A DNA stretch of 48,457 nt from NCBI GenBank assembly GCA_024709165.1, contig JANJXF010000091.1, forward strand, positions 1-48,457. The letters run 5' to 3'. Each line of letters begins with the position of its first letter. Position 1 is the first letter of the stretch. The notes under the pieces are model-generated. The model saw only the letters and a list, made by a program, of their open reading frames with translations, was not told the DNA's origin and made no database searches. Shown here piece by piece: positions 37,253 to 47,378 of this stretch. Position numbers and translations under genes: made by a program. Origin of the DNA: Thiobacillus sp. (lineage in GTDB: Bacteria; Pseudomonadota; Gammaproteobacteria; Burkholderiales; Thiobacillaceae).

Positions 37253-37468
37253 CGATGGGGTGCAAACCACCGCCCGGAAACCCGCATGGTTACAGGGTGT
37301 CGTGCCTCGACCGGGCTAGACAAAAACAGAGAAAAGAGACGAATTCCGATGGCCAGATGGGCGAAATCAGGGCCTTCCGGTGATCATCGAAATTCGCACC
37401 ACCCGCGAAACCCCGCCACTGCTGGCCCTTCGCGGGCATGAAAAAGCCCGGAGCATGTCCGGGCTTTA
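37253..37468. repeat. Right element boundary (attR-like) including the tRNA-Ala terminator hairpin
   Basis: Parallel to 17335-17560; 37439-37468 identical to 4257-4286. Confidence 0.75.
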
Positions 37469-37474
37469 AGGTAC

Positions 37475-37550
<76 letters not shown>

Positions 37551-37573
37551 AAATGTGAGGGCGGATTATAACG

Positions 37574-37966
37574 TCAGCGGTGCAAAGCGGGAAGCGCGGC
37601 GAGGCGGGCGGGCAAATTGGGGGAAAATCGGGCGGCGAGCCAGCCGAGCAGGACGCCGGCGCTGTTGGCCAGGGCGTCGAGCGCATCGGGCTCGCGATTG
37701 GGACTGAGGCCCTGCAGGCCTTCGACGGCGATGCCGAACAGCGCCACCGCGACGGCGAGCCGCCAGCGCCGCTCGGTCACGAGCTGCGCCCACCAGAACA
37801 TCAGCAGCGCATAGCCGGCGAGGTGAGCGAGCTTGTCGGCTTGGCTGATGCCTTCGTCCAGCGGCGGTGGACCGAGGGAGAAAACAAGCGTGAGGGCGAC
37901 GCCGAGCCAGCCCCCCACGCGCCAGAGGCGCACGCAATCGAGCCGGCGCCACAGCCGTTTGGTCAT
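37574..37966 (-). CDS. VanZ-like membrane protein
   Basis: [20 protein letters not shown]...[31 protein letters not shown]. Confidence 0.85.
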   Translation of the reverse strand: MTKRLWRRLDCVRLWRVGGWLGVALTLVFSLGPPPLDEGISQADKLAHLAGYALLMFWWAQLVTERRWRLAVAVALFGIAVEGLQGLSPNREPDALDALANSAGVLLGWLAARFSPNLPARLAALPALHR

Positions 37967-38745
37967 GTGTGGCGCTGCGCCCAGCGCAGCATGACGATGC
38001 CGGCGGCGATCATCGGCAGCGAGAGCCATTGACCCATCGAAAGTCCAAGTCCCAGAAGACCAAGGAAGGCGTCAGGCTCGCGTGCGAATTCGGCGAGGAA
38101 ACGCAAGGTGCCGTAGCCGATGAGGAAGACGCCGGACACGGCGCCCACGGGGCGCGGCTTGTTCGAGTATATCCACAGGATGACGAACAGCAGCAGGCCC
38201 TCGCCGGCGAACTGGTATAGCTGGGAAGGGTGGCGCGCAATGCCGTCGCCCGCCTGCGGGAAGAGCATGGCCCACGGCAGATCGGTGGCGCGTCCCCACA
38301 GCTCGCCGTTGATGAAGTTGCCGAGCCTGCCGGCAGCGAGCCCCAGCGGTACCAGCGGAGCGATGAAGTCGGTGACGGCGAGCCAGCGCAGGCGATGCCG
38401 CTGCGCGAACAGCGCCATCGCGATGATGACGCCGAGGAAGCCGCCGTGAAAGCTCATGCCGCCTTCCCACACCTTGAACACGTCGAGTGGATGCGCGAGG
38501 TATTCGGTGGGCTTGTAGAAGAGGATGTAGCCGAGCCGGCCGCCGAGGATGACGCCGAGCACGCCATAGAACAGCACGTCGTCGAGCATCTTCGCGTTCC
38601 AGCCGGTCCACGGCCGGTGCGCGATGCACCAGCGCCCGAGCAGGATCACCTGGACGAAGGCGACCAGGTACATGAGTCCGTACCAGTGAACGGCGACGGG
38701 GCCAAGCTGCAGGGCAACGGGATCGAATTGCGGATGAACGAGCAT
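37963..38745 (-). CDS. lgt: Prolipoprotein diacylglyceryl transferase
   Basis: [11 protein letters not shown]...[12 protein letters not shown]...[12 protein letters not shown]. Confidence 0.96.
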   Translation of the reverse strand: MLVHPQFDPVALQLGPVAVHWYGLMYLVAFVQVILLGRWCIAHRPWTGWNAKMLDDVLFYGVLGVILGGRLGYILFYKPTEYLAHPLDVFKVWEGGMSFHGGFLGVIIAMALFAQRHRLRWLAVTDFIAPLVPLGLAAGRLGNFINGELWGRATDLPWAMLFPQAGDGIARHPSQLYQFAGEGLLLFVILWIYSNKPRPVGAVSGVFLIGYGTLRFLAEFAREPDAFLGLLGLGLSMGQWLSLPMIAAGIVMLRWAQRHT

Positions 38746-38793
38746 GAGGGGTCAAGGGTCAGGGATGGAAAAGCACGGGTAAAATGGCCGGCG

Positions 38794-38886
38794 TATTATC
38801 GAGCCGAAACGCAGAAATCTTGTTGACGGAAGGGCGTTTGCGTCATCAGTGTCTCGCAAGCCCCGTGACGTTTCGGCTCGATAATA
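38794..38886. repeat. 18-bp perfect inverted repeat TATTATCGAGCCGAAACG with 57-nt spacer, between divergent lgt and ilvD
   Basis: Arms 38794-38811 and 38869-38886. Confidence 0.8.
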
Positions 38887-38965
38887 ATCAAGCTTGGCTT
38901 TGTGTCGACGAGAAAAGCCAGGTCTTTGGATTTTCCCATCAATACAGATTACCCGAGTGACCATC

Positions 38966-41743
38966 ATGCCCACCTACCGTTCCCGCACCACCACCCACGG
39001 ACGCAACATGGCCGGTGCACGCGCCCTGTGGCGCGCCACTGGCATGAAGGACGAGGATTTTTCTAAGCCGATCATCGCCATCGCCAACTCGTTCACCCAG
39101 TTCGTGCCGGGCCACGTGCACCTGAAGGACATGGGGCAGCTGGTGGCGCGCGAGATCGAGGCGGCGGGCGGGGTGGCGAAGGAATTCAACACCATCGCGG
39201 TCGACGATGGCATCGCGATGGGCCACGGGGGCATGCTGTATTCGCTGCCGAGCCGCGATCTGATCGCCGATTCGGTCGAATACATGGTCAACGCCCACTG
39301 CGCCGATGCGCTGGTGTGCATTTCCAACTGCGACAAGATCACCCCCGGCATGCTCAACGCCGCGCTGCGCCTCAACATCCCGACGGTGTTCGTGTCCGGT
39401 GGACCGATGGAAGCCGGCAAGGTGGTGTGGGAGAAGCAGACCATCAAACTCGACCTGGTCGACGCCATGGTATCGGCGGCCGACGCCGCGTACAGCGACG
39501 AGAAGGTGAACGAGCTCGAACGCTCCGCCTGCCCGACCTGCGGCTCGTGCTCGGGCATGTTCACCGCCAACTCGATGAATTGCCTGACCGAGGCGCTCGG
39601 GCTGTCGCTGCCGGGCAACGGCTCGCTCCTGGCGACCCACGCCGACCGCCGCAACCTGTTCCTCGCGGCGGCACGTCTCATCGTCCGCAACACACGGCGC
39701 TACTACGAAGAAGGGGATACGCGCGTACTGCCGCGGGCAGTCGCCAGTTTCGACGCTTTCGAGAACGCCATCGCGCTCGACATCGCGATGGGCGGCTCGA
39801 CCAACACCGTGCTCCATCTGCTCGCCGCCGCGCACGAGGCCCACGTCGACTTCACGATGGCAGACATCGATCGCATGAGCCGGCGCGTGCCGCACCTGAG
39901 CAAGGTGGCTCCGTCGATCCAGACCTACCACATGGAAGACGTGCACCGTGCCGGCGGCGTGATGGCGATCCTCGGTGAACTCGAGCGCGGCGGCCTCATC
40001 CATCGCGATGTGCCGACCGTGCTGATGAAGACGCTTGGCGAGCAGATCGACGTCTATGACATCCGCCGCAGCAAGGCCTCCGACGTCAAGGAATACTACC
40101 GCGCCGCGCCCGGCGGCGTGCCGACGCAGACCGCGTTCTCGCAGGACCGCCGCTTCGCGAAGCTGGATGACGATCGCACCCATGGCTGCATCCGCGACAT
40201 CGCCCACGCCTACTCACAGGAAGGCGGACTTGCGGTGCTGTACGGCAATCTCGCGGAAGACGGCTGCATCGTCAAGACCGCCGGCGTCGACGAGAGCATC
40301 TGGAAATTCTCCGGTCCGGCACGCGTGTTCGAGTCGCAGGACGCCGCGGTCGAGGCCATCCTCGGCGACCATATCAAGCCCGGTGACGTCGTCGTGATCC
40401 GCTACGAAGGTCCGCGCGGCGGCCCCGGCATGCAGGAAATGCTCTATCCGACCAGCTATCTGAAGTCGAAGGGACTGGGCGCGGCCTGCGCGCTCATCAC
40501 CGACGGCCGCTTCTCCGGCGGCACCTCGGGCCTGTCGATCGGTCACGCCTCGCCGGAAGCGGCCGAAGGCGGCACCATCGGCCTGGTCGAGGACGGCGAC
40601 ATCATCGACATCGACATTCCCGCGCGCCGCATCAACGTGCGCCTCGACGACGCCACGCTGGCGCGCCGTCGCGCCGCGATGGACGCCCGCGGCGCGCAGG
40701 CGTGGAAGCCGGCGAACCGCGTACGCGAGGTGTCGGCCGCGCTGCGCGCCTATGCCGCGATGACGACTTCGGCCGCCTTCGGCGCGGTGCGCGACGTCAG
40801 CCAGGTCGAGCATCCGACCGAGGCACAGGCACACGCCGATCCGCTGGCACGCTTCGCCATCCCCGGCCAGCTCTGCTTCAGGCAGGGCGCGGGCGGACTC
40901 ATCTACGTCGACATCGACAACCACGGCGGCCGCGCAACGCTCTGCCTGCAGGGTGCGCACGTCGTGAGCTTCCGTCCCAAATCGCAGCGGGACCCGGTGG
41001 TGTGGGTGTCCGATGCGGCGAAATTCGCGCCCGGCAAGTCGATCCGCGGCGGCGTGCCGGTGTGCTGGCCGTGGTTCGGCGCGCACGACGCGGAATCGGG
41101 CTACCCCGCCCACGGCTTCGCCCGCACCGTCGCCTGGGACGTGATCGGCACGCGCCGCCGCAACGACGCGCGCACCGAAATCACCCTGCAGCTCGCCGAC
41201 AACGAGCAGACCCGCACCCAGTGGCCGCATGCCACGCGGCTGACGCTGACCGTAAGCGTCGGCGAGAAGCTCGAGGTGAGCCTCGCCACGACCAACACGG
41301 GCGATGCGCCGGTGAAGATCGGCGAGGCGCTTCATACCTATTTCCACATCGGCGACATCGGCGCTGTGGCGGTGGCGGGGCTCGAAGGCTGCGACTACCA
41401 CGACAAGGTCGACAATTTCGCGCGCCGGACGCAGGTCGGCAGCATCGGCTTCAGCGGTGAGGTCGATCGCGTCTACGTCAACACCGCGACCGACTGCATC
41501 ATCGTCGACCCCGGTCTCAGTCGTCGCATCCGCATCGCCAAGACCGGCTCGCAGTCCACCGTGGTGTGGACGCCGTGGACCGAGAAGGCGGAAAAGATGG
41601 GTGACATGGGGCGCGGCACGTCGGGCGCCGGCTGGCGCGAGATGGTCTGCGTCGAATCCGGCAACGCGATGGACAATGTCGTCACCGTGGCGCCGGGCGA
41701 GACGCACACGCTGGCCGTGACGTACAGCGTGGAACCTTTGTGA
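38966..41743 (+). CDS. ilvD: Fusion: dihydroxy-acid dehydratase (IlvD) joined in frame to D-hexose-6-phosphate mutarotase (YeaD-like)
   Basis: IlvD motifs [32 protein letters not shown] to about 40808; then [11 protein letters not shown]...[13 protein letters not shown]...YPAHGFAR...[11 protein letters not shown], mutarotase-like. Confidence 0.9.
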   Translation: MPTYRSRTTTHGRNMAGARALWRATGMKDEDFSKPIIAIANSFTQFVPGHVHLKDMGQLVAREIEAAGGVAKEFNTIAVDDGIAMGHGGMLYSLPSRDLIADSVEYMVNAHCADALVCISNCDKITPGMLNAALRLNIPTVFVSGGPMEAGKVVWEKQTIKLDLVDAMVSAADAAYSDEKVNELERSACPTCGSCSGMFTANSMNCLTEALGLSLPGNGSLLATHADRRNLFLAAARLIVRNTRRYYEEGDTRVLPRAVASFDAFENAIALDIAMGGSTNTVLHLLAAAHEAHVDFTMADIDRMSRRVPHLSKVAPSIQTYHMEDVHRAGGVMAILGELERGGLIHRDVPTVLMKTLGEQIDVYDIRRSKASDVKEYYRAAPGGVPTQTAFSQDRRFAKLDDDRTHGCIRDIAHAYSQEGGLAVLYGNLAEDGCIVKTAGVDESIWKFSGPARVFESQDAAVEAILGDHIKPGDVVVIRYEGPRGGPGMQEMLYPTSYLKSKGLGAACALITDGRFSGGTSGLSIGHASPEAAEGGTIGLVEDGDIIDIDIPARRINVRLDDATLARRRAAMDARGAQAWKPANRVREVSAALRAYAAMTTSAAFGAVRDVSQVEHPTEAQAHADPLARFAIPGQLCFRQGAGGLIYVDIDNHGGRATLCLQGAHVVSFRPKSQRDPVVWVSDAAKFAPGKSIRGGVPVCWPWFGAHDAESGYPAHGFARTVAWDVIGTRRRNDARTEITLQLADNEQTRTQWPHATRLTLTVSVGEKLEVSLATTNTGDAPVKIGEALHTYFHIGDIGAVAVAGLEGCDYHDKVDNFARRTQVGSIGFSGEVDRVYVNTATDCIIVDPGLSRRIRIAKTGSQSTVVWTPWTEKAEKMGDMGRGTSGAGWREMVCVESGNAMDNVVTVAPGETHTLAVTYSVEPL

Positions 41744-41980
41744 TTGCTTGATCCGCGAAGGGCCGTTGTCCGTGCGCTGCGGACAATCGCGGCGAGGGCG
41801 CCGCTCCCACAAGGCAGCGCCGTCGCAGGAGATCCGCCCTCGACCGGATGGGATGGCGGTTCGCCGCCCGGTTCGCACCGCTTGCGGTGCTCCTGCCAGG
41901 CCGCACGCATGCCAAGGGTCAATTCAGATTGGCGTTTGAAGATTTTCTTCGCGCCCCTTCGCGGATGAATATTTCAGGTC

Positions 41981-42002
41981 ACCCGGCGCAAGCGCCGGGT
42001 TT
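41981..42002. terminator. Bidirectional intrinsic terminator-like hairpin
   Basis: ACCCGGCGC-AA-GCGCCGGGTTT between convergent genes. Confidence 0.6.
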
Positions 42003-42007
42003 GGCGG

Positions 42008-42586
42008 TCAGTGGGCGGCCGGCTTCATCAGGTTGACCACGTGCGGCTTCACCACGCTGCGGGTCGACGAACAGCTGCCTTCCTCGGTCACGCCGAGCTG
42101 GTGTTCGGCTTCGTTGAGCAGGTTGATGACGTCGACATAGAACTTGTCGTTGGCCATCATGCGCGCGGTGCGCCCGCCTTCGTTGCTCGCGAGCACATCG
42201 GCACCGTTGTTGATCAGCCATTCCACCACCGCGGCGTCGCCGCCACCCGCGGCGAGCATCAGCGGCGTGATGCCGAAGAAGATGCGGACGTCGAGCGCAG
42301 CCCCCGCCCGATGCAGCGCCTCGATCACCTCGACATAACCGCGACCGGCGTCGCCGTTATAGGCGGCTCGGGCGAGGGCCGTCCAGCCCTGGGGGGTGAC
42401 GGCATTGACGTTGGCGCCGGCGGCAATGAGCGCCTCGACAGCCGCGGCGTGGCCCTGCTGCGCCGCGTGCATCAACACCGTTTCGCCTTGCTCGTCGGCG
42501 CCGTGCACATCGGCGCCCGCTTCGACAAGGCCCTTGATCCGCGCCGCATCGCCCGCGCGCGCCGCGGCAAACAGTTCCTGGGACAT
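42008..42586 (-). CDS. Ankyrin-repeat protein
   Basis: GADVHGADEQGETVLMHAAQQGHAAAVEALIAAGANVNAVTPQGWTALARAAYNGD repeats. Confidence 0.92.
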   Translation of the reverse strand: MSQELFAAARAGDAARIKGLVEAGADVHGADEQGETVLMHAAQQGHAAAVEALIAAGANVNAVTPQGWTALARAAYNGDAGRGYVEVIEALHRAGAALDVRIFFGITPLMLAAGGGDAAVVEWLINNGADVLASNEGGRTARMMANDKFYVDVINLLNEAEHQLGVTEEGSCSSTRSVVKPHVVNLMKPAAH

Positions 42587-42803
42587 GGATTTCTCCTGCA
42601 TGCTTACAAGCGATCAGGCTACAATTGTTGACGGATTTGGTCAACTATTATTTTGCGGCTTTGCGTGGCCGCAACATACTTCTATCTGCCCTGGTAGCAA
42701 AAACCCACACCGCCGTCTTGCCAGGCGGACGTTTTCCCTTAAGATGGCAAACGCGACAAACCGGGCTTGCGCTCGACCGATTCCCTTAACGGAGACTCCA
42801 GAC

Positions 42804-43115
42804 ATGAAAACCTTGATTGCAATGAGCGCAGGCGCGGCCCTCTTGGCCTTCACCGGCGCCGCTTCGGCCAACCAGGCGCTGGCCCAGAAAAACGCCTGCA
42901 TGGCGTGCCACGCCGTCGACAAGAAAATCGTCGGCCCATCCTACAAGGACGTGGCGAAAAAATACGCCAGCGACAAGGGCGCGCACGACAAGCTGATGGC
43001 CAAGGTCAAGGCCGGCGGCAAGGGCGTGTGGGGCGAGGTGCCGATGCCGCCCAATCCGCAGGTGAAGGACGCCGATCTGTCGAAGATCATCGACTGGGTG
43101 CTCTCGCAGAAGTAA
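42804..43115 (+). CDS. Periplasmic c-type cytochrome (cytochrome c8/c551-like)
   Basis: Signal peptide then NACMACHAVDKKIVGPSYKDVAKKY; MPPNPQVKDADLSKIIDWVLSQK. Confidence 0.93.
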   Translation: MKTLIAMSAGAALLAFTGAASANQALAQKNACMACHAVDKKIVGPSYKDVAKKYASDKGAHDKLMAKVKAGGKGVWGEVPMPPNPQVKDADLSKIIDWVLSQK

Positions 43116-43240
43116 TCCGCAGCGCGCTCGAATCCGGGCCGGCCGTGTGCCGGCCTTTGTTTTTGGTACGTCCGCCCCCCGTTTCCGCGGCAAGTTTGCT
43201 ATCGTTGCGGCTTACAATAAGCAAGAGGGGAGCCGACACC

Positions 43241-44755
<1,515 letters not shown>

Positions 44756-44936
44756 AAAGGCGGGTAAACCAGGCGGGTGAAACGTACGGAGGCCGGGTGG
44801 TATTTTCGGCCAAGGCTGCGTTTTATTCATCAGAAAGCGCTAATATTCGATCCCGCTGCGCATCCCTGGTTGTGGCTACGCAGCCTGGCGTCACACCGAC
44901 GCTTCCGTTTCCCCGTCATTTACCAGGAGATCTCTC

Positions 44937-45650
44937 ATGAAACTCACTACTCTCGCCGCAGCGCTGATCGCCGTCACAGCCACCCCGTTCGCCTTCGCCG
45001 CCGATCCCGCCCCCGCCACTCCCGAAGCCTGGGCTGGCAAGATGCTCGACCCGACGCAGAACGCCTCCGCATTCAAGGACCCCAAGGCGTTCGTGCCCTG
45101 GATGAACGCCGTGGTCGACCCCGCCACCGCCATGGCGATGAGCCAGGCGATGATGAACCCCAACACCAGCGTGCGCATGATGAGCGGCATGATGTCGCCG
45201 GCCGCGTACCAGAACTACATGCAGTTCCTCGACCCGGCCGTGTCGATGAAGTGGATGGGCGCGATGATGGACCCGAACTTCTACACCGCCGCGATGATGC
45301 CCTTCATGAACCCCAACACCTACATGAAGTGGATGATGGCGCCCATGGATCCGCGCATGTGGAATCTCGGCATGCAGACGATGAACCCCGGTCTCTACGC
45401 CAACTGGATGATGGCGCCGATGTCGCCGCAAGCGATGAACGCGATGATGATGCCGATGAATCCCGCTACCTACACCAACATGATGGGCGCGGCGATGAAC
45501 CCGCAGACCTACGGCATGCTGGGCGGCTTCATGGACCCCAACGCATACAACACCATGATGCAGGGTTTCAATCCCATGACGATGATGGCACCGATGACCG
45601 CCCCCGTCGCTCCGGCCGCTCCGGTCGCTCCGGCTCCGGCGGCACAGTAA
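44937..45650 (+). CDS. Secreted methionine-rich tandem-repeat protein, unknown function
   Basis: Signal peptide MKLTTLAAALIAVTATPFAFA; 44 Met in a mature region of about 216 aa; M-[DNS]-P-x2-[Y/M] repeats. Confidence 0.9.
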   Translation: MKLTTLAAALIAVTATPFAFAADPAPATPEAWAGKMLDPTQNASAFKDPKAFVPWMNAVVDPATAMAMSQAMMNPNTSVRMMSGMMSPAAYQNYMQFLDPAVSMKWMGAMMDPNFYTAAMMPFMNPNTYMKWMMAPMDPRMWNLGMQTMNPGLYANWMMAPMSPQAMNAMMMPMNPATYTNMMGAAMNPQTYGMLGGFMDPNAYNTMMQGFNPMTMMAPMTAPVAPAAPVAPAPAAQ

Positions 45651-45677
45651 GTCCCGCACGCGCCCCGCTGGGGCGCG

Positions 45678-46274
45678 CTATGCCTGCAACGCCGGCGCGC
45701 CGAAGCGCCGCAGACCCGTTTCGGTCAAAACCGCGTCCAGCGGCATGTCCCACGGGTCGTGCGGCAGTGCTTCCACGCGCTGGCAGGCATAGGCGACACC
45801 GATCAGGCGCGGCTTGCGCCACAACCGGCGATGACGCATGAAGGAAAGCGTCGCGTCGTAGAATCCTCCCCCCATTCCCAGCCGGTAGCCCCGGTCGTCG
45901 AATCCCACCAGCGGCATGAAGAGCAGGTCGAGCTGGCGTGCGCGCAAGGCCTTCGCGTCGACGGGCTCGGGGATGCCGTAGCGATTCGTGCGCATATGCG
46001 TCTCTGTGACGACGCGCCCGAAGCGCATCACCCGCCCGCGTTTGGACAGCACCGGCAGGTAGCATGCGGTGCCCATGCGCCGCGCGAGTTCCAGCAGTGG
46101 GCGCACGTCGAATTCGCCACTCTGCGGCAGATAGAAGCCGATGCGCCGCGCGCGCAGCAGCAGCCCATGGCGCAGGGCGTGGCGAAGCGCGGTGCGCGCC
46201 GCGCGGTGGCGGGCAGGCAGGGGAATCGCGTTGCGCGCCGCCTTGAGCTGGCGCCGCAGGGCGTGTTTGTCCAT
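45678..46274 (-). CDS. 5-formyltetrahydrofolate cyclo-ligase
   Basis: MDKHALRRQLKAARNAI...GYRLGMGGGFYDATLSF; located in the zapA-ssrS-fau context. Confidence 0.92.
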   Translation of the reverse strand: MDKHALRRQLKAARNAIPLPARHRAARTALRHALRHGLLLRARRIGFYLPQSGEFDVRPLLELARRMGTACYLPVLSKRGRVMRFGRVVTETHMRTNRYGIPEPVDAKALRARQLDLLFMPLVGFDDRGYRLGMGGGFYDATLSFMRHRRLWRKPRLIGVAYACQRVEALPHDPWDMPLDAVLTETGLRRFGAPALQA

Positions 46275-46349
46275 CAGGTGCAGTGTACCGGCTCGGCAGG
46301 AGGTGAAGGTCCTGCGCGACGCATCGAGAGGCACGAACCGGAACGAAGA

Positions 46350-46533
46350 AAGGCTCCCCGCCTGTGCCGTGACCTGCCGCGGAATCTTGAACCGGGGTTC
46401 AAGATGGCCGCAGTCCGAGGCGCTTCGGGCACATGAGACGGGTCACGCGCACACCCGCACCGGGGTAGACCGCAGCCGTGCACGCATGCATTGGTTCAGA
46501 AATCGCAACCGGCCTCGAGCACCGCAGGGAGCG
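46350..46533 (-). ncRNA. ssrS: 6S RNA (ends approximate)
   Basis: Between zapA and the cyclo-ligase gene; closing stem GCTCCCTGC/GCGGGGAGC, CTTGAACCCCGGTTCAAG hairpin, TACACT -10-like box upstream. Confidence 0.85.
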
Positions 46534-46578
46534 CATCCAGTGTACCCGATCCGCACGATAAGGAAAGCGCGACCCCGA

Positions 46579-46881
46579 TCAGAACAAACGGTCCTGTTCT
46601 TCCAGAACCGTATCGAGTAGCACGTTGCACTGCGTGAGCCGTGTGCGCGCCTCTTCGATGAGACTGCCGCCGCCCTGGGTGAGGAGATCGTGGGCGAGGT
46701 TGAGCCCGGCCATGATGGCGATACGTTCGGCGCCGATCACCTTGCCGCTGTCGCGGATCTCGCGCATTTTTTCGTCGAGATAATTGGCCGCGGCGATGAG
46801 TGCGGATTCCTCGTCGCGCGCGCAGGCGACCTTGTAGCTGCGGCCGAGAATGCTGATTTCGATCGAGCGCGGACCGGCCAT
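46579..46881 (-). CDS. zapA: Cell division protein ZapA
   Basis: IEISILGRSYKVACARDEESALIAAANYLDEKMREIRDSGKVIGAERIAIMAGLNLAHDLL. Confidence 0.92.
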   Translation of the reverse strand: MAGPRSIEISILGRSYKVACARDEESALIAAANYLDEKMREIRDSGKVIGAERIAIMAGLNLAHDLLTQGGGSLIEEARTRLTQCNVLLDTVLEEQDRLF

Positions 46882-47078
46882 CAGACATCCTCCGGCAGCG
46901 TGTCGAGCAGCGCCTGCAGCCGCCCTTTCGCGGCGTCGAGCCGGGTGGCGAGCTGCCTGTTGTCGTGCTGCGCCGCGACCAGTTGCTGGCGCAAAGCGAC
47001 GTTGTCACGCCGTAGCTGCTGGCACAAGTCCGCCACCTGGTGCAGTTTGGCTTCGAGGGTGTCGAGTTCGGCGCGCAT
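46881..47078 (-). CDS. Small coiled-coil protein upstream of zapA (ZapB-like/TIGR02449-like)
   Basis: MRAELDTLEAKLHQVADLCQQLRRDNVALRQQLVAAQHDNRQLATRLDAAKGRLQALLDTLPEDV. Confidence 0.75.
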   Translation of the reverse strand: MRAELDTLEAKLHQVADLCQQLRRDNVALRQQLVAAQHDNRQLATRLDAAKGRLQALLDTLPEDV

Positions 47079-47130
47079 GGCGCGACTATAGAAGGCGGCG
47101 CGCACATGGTCAATCGCCTTATAATGGTGG

Positions 47131-47310
47131 CCTTCAGGTGCCGACGCGGCGTTCCGCCGCCGAGGATAAACGGGAAACAGGTGCGCGATTTTTCGCCAGG
47201 CCTGTGCTGCCCCCGCAACGGTCAGCGCTAAACGGTGTATCACACACGCCACTGGGTTCGCCCGGGAAGGCGATGCACTTGAGGCGCAAGCCCGGATACC
47301 GGCCTGAGCC
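47131..47310 (+). promoter_or_regulatory. Cobalamin riboswitch
   Basis: AAACGGGAAACAGGTGCG...GCCTGTGCTGCCCCCGCAACGGTCAGC...GCCACTGGG...CGGGAAGGCGATGCA...AAGCCCGGATACCGGCCTG. Confidence 0.93.
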
Positions 47311-47378
47311 CTGCCGCACGCGGCAGCGGATCGTGCAATGCGCCCGCGGGGACCCGGGCGCCCAACCGGACCTTCATC

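Larger units (their letters stand above)
4257..37468. mobile_element. Tandem composite of two related serine-recombinase genomic elements (A about 4.26-17.56 kb; B about 17.56-37.47 kb) at a tRNA-Ala terminator
   Basis: Flanking 30-bp direct repeats, internal third copy, duplicated backbone genes, recombinase near the right end, defence cargo. Confidence 0.8.

Noticed and set aside
38812-38868. Invertible (phase-variable) promoter between lgt and ilvD
   Set aside because: The spacer of 57 nt is too short for typical DNA inversion and no nearby invertase is linked; kept only as a low-probability alternative in the inverted-repeat finding.
38939-40207. 422-aa and 40214-41878 554-aa minus-strand ORFs opposite the ilvD fusion
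   Set aside because: Shadow ORFs; the plus strand has complete IlvD and mutarotase motifs.
44937-45650. Met-rich protein as a translation artefact of a shifted frame
   Set aside because: It has a clean signal peptide, an upstream AGGAGA RBS and a consistent repeat period; the minus-strand His-rich ORF (44916-45659) is the shadow.
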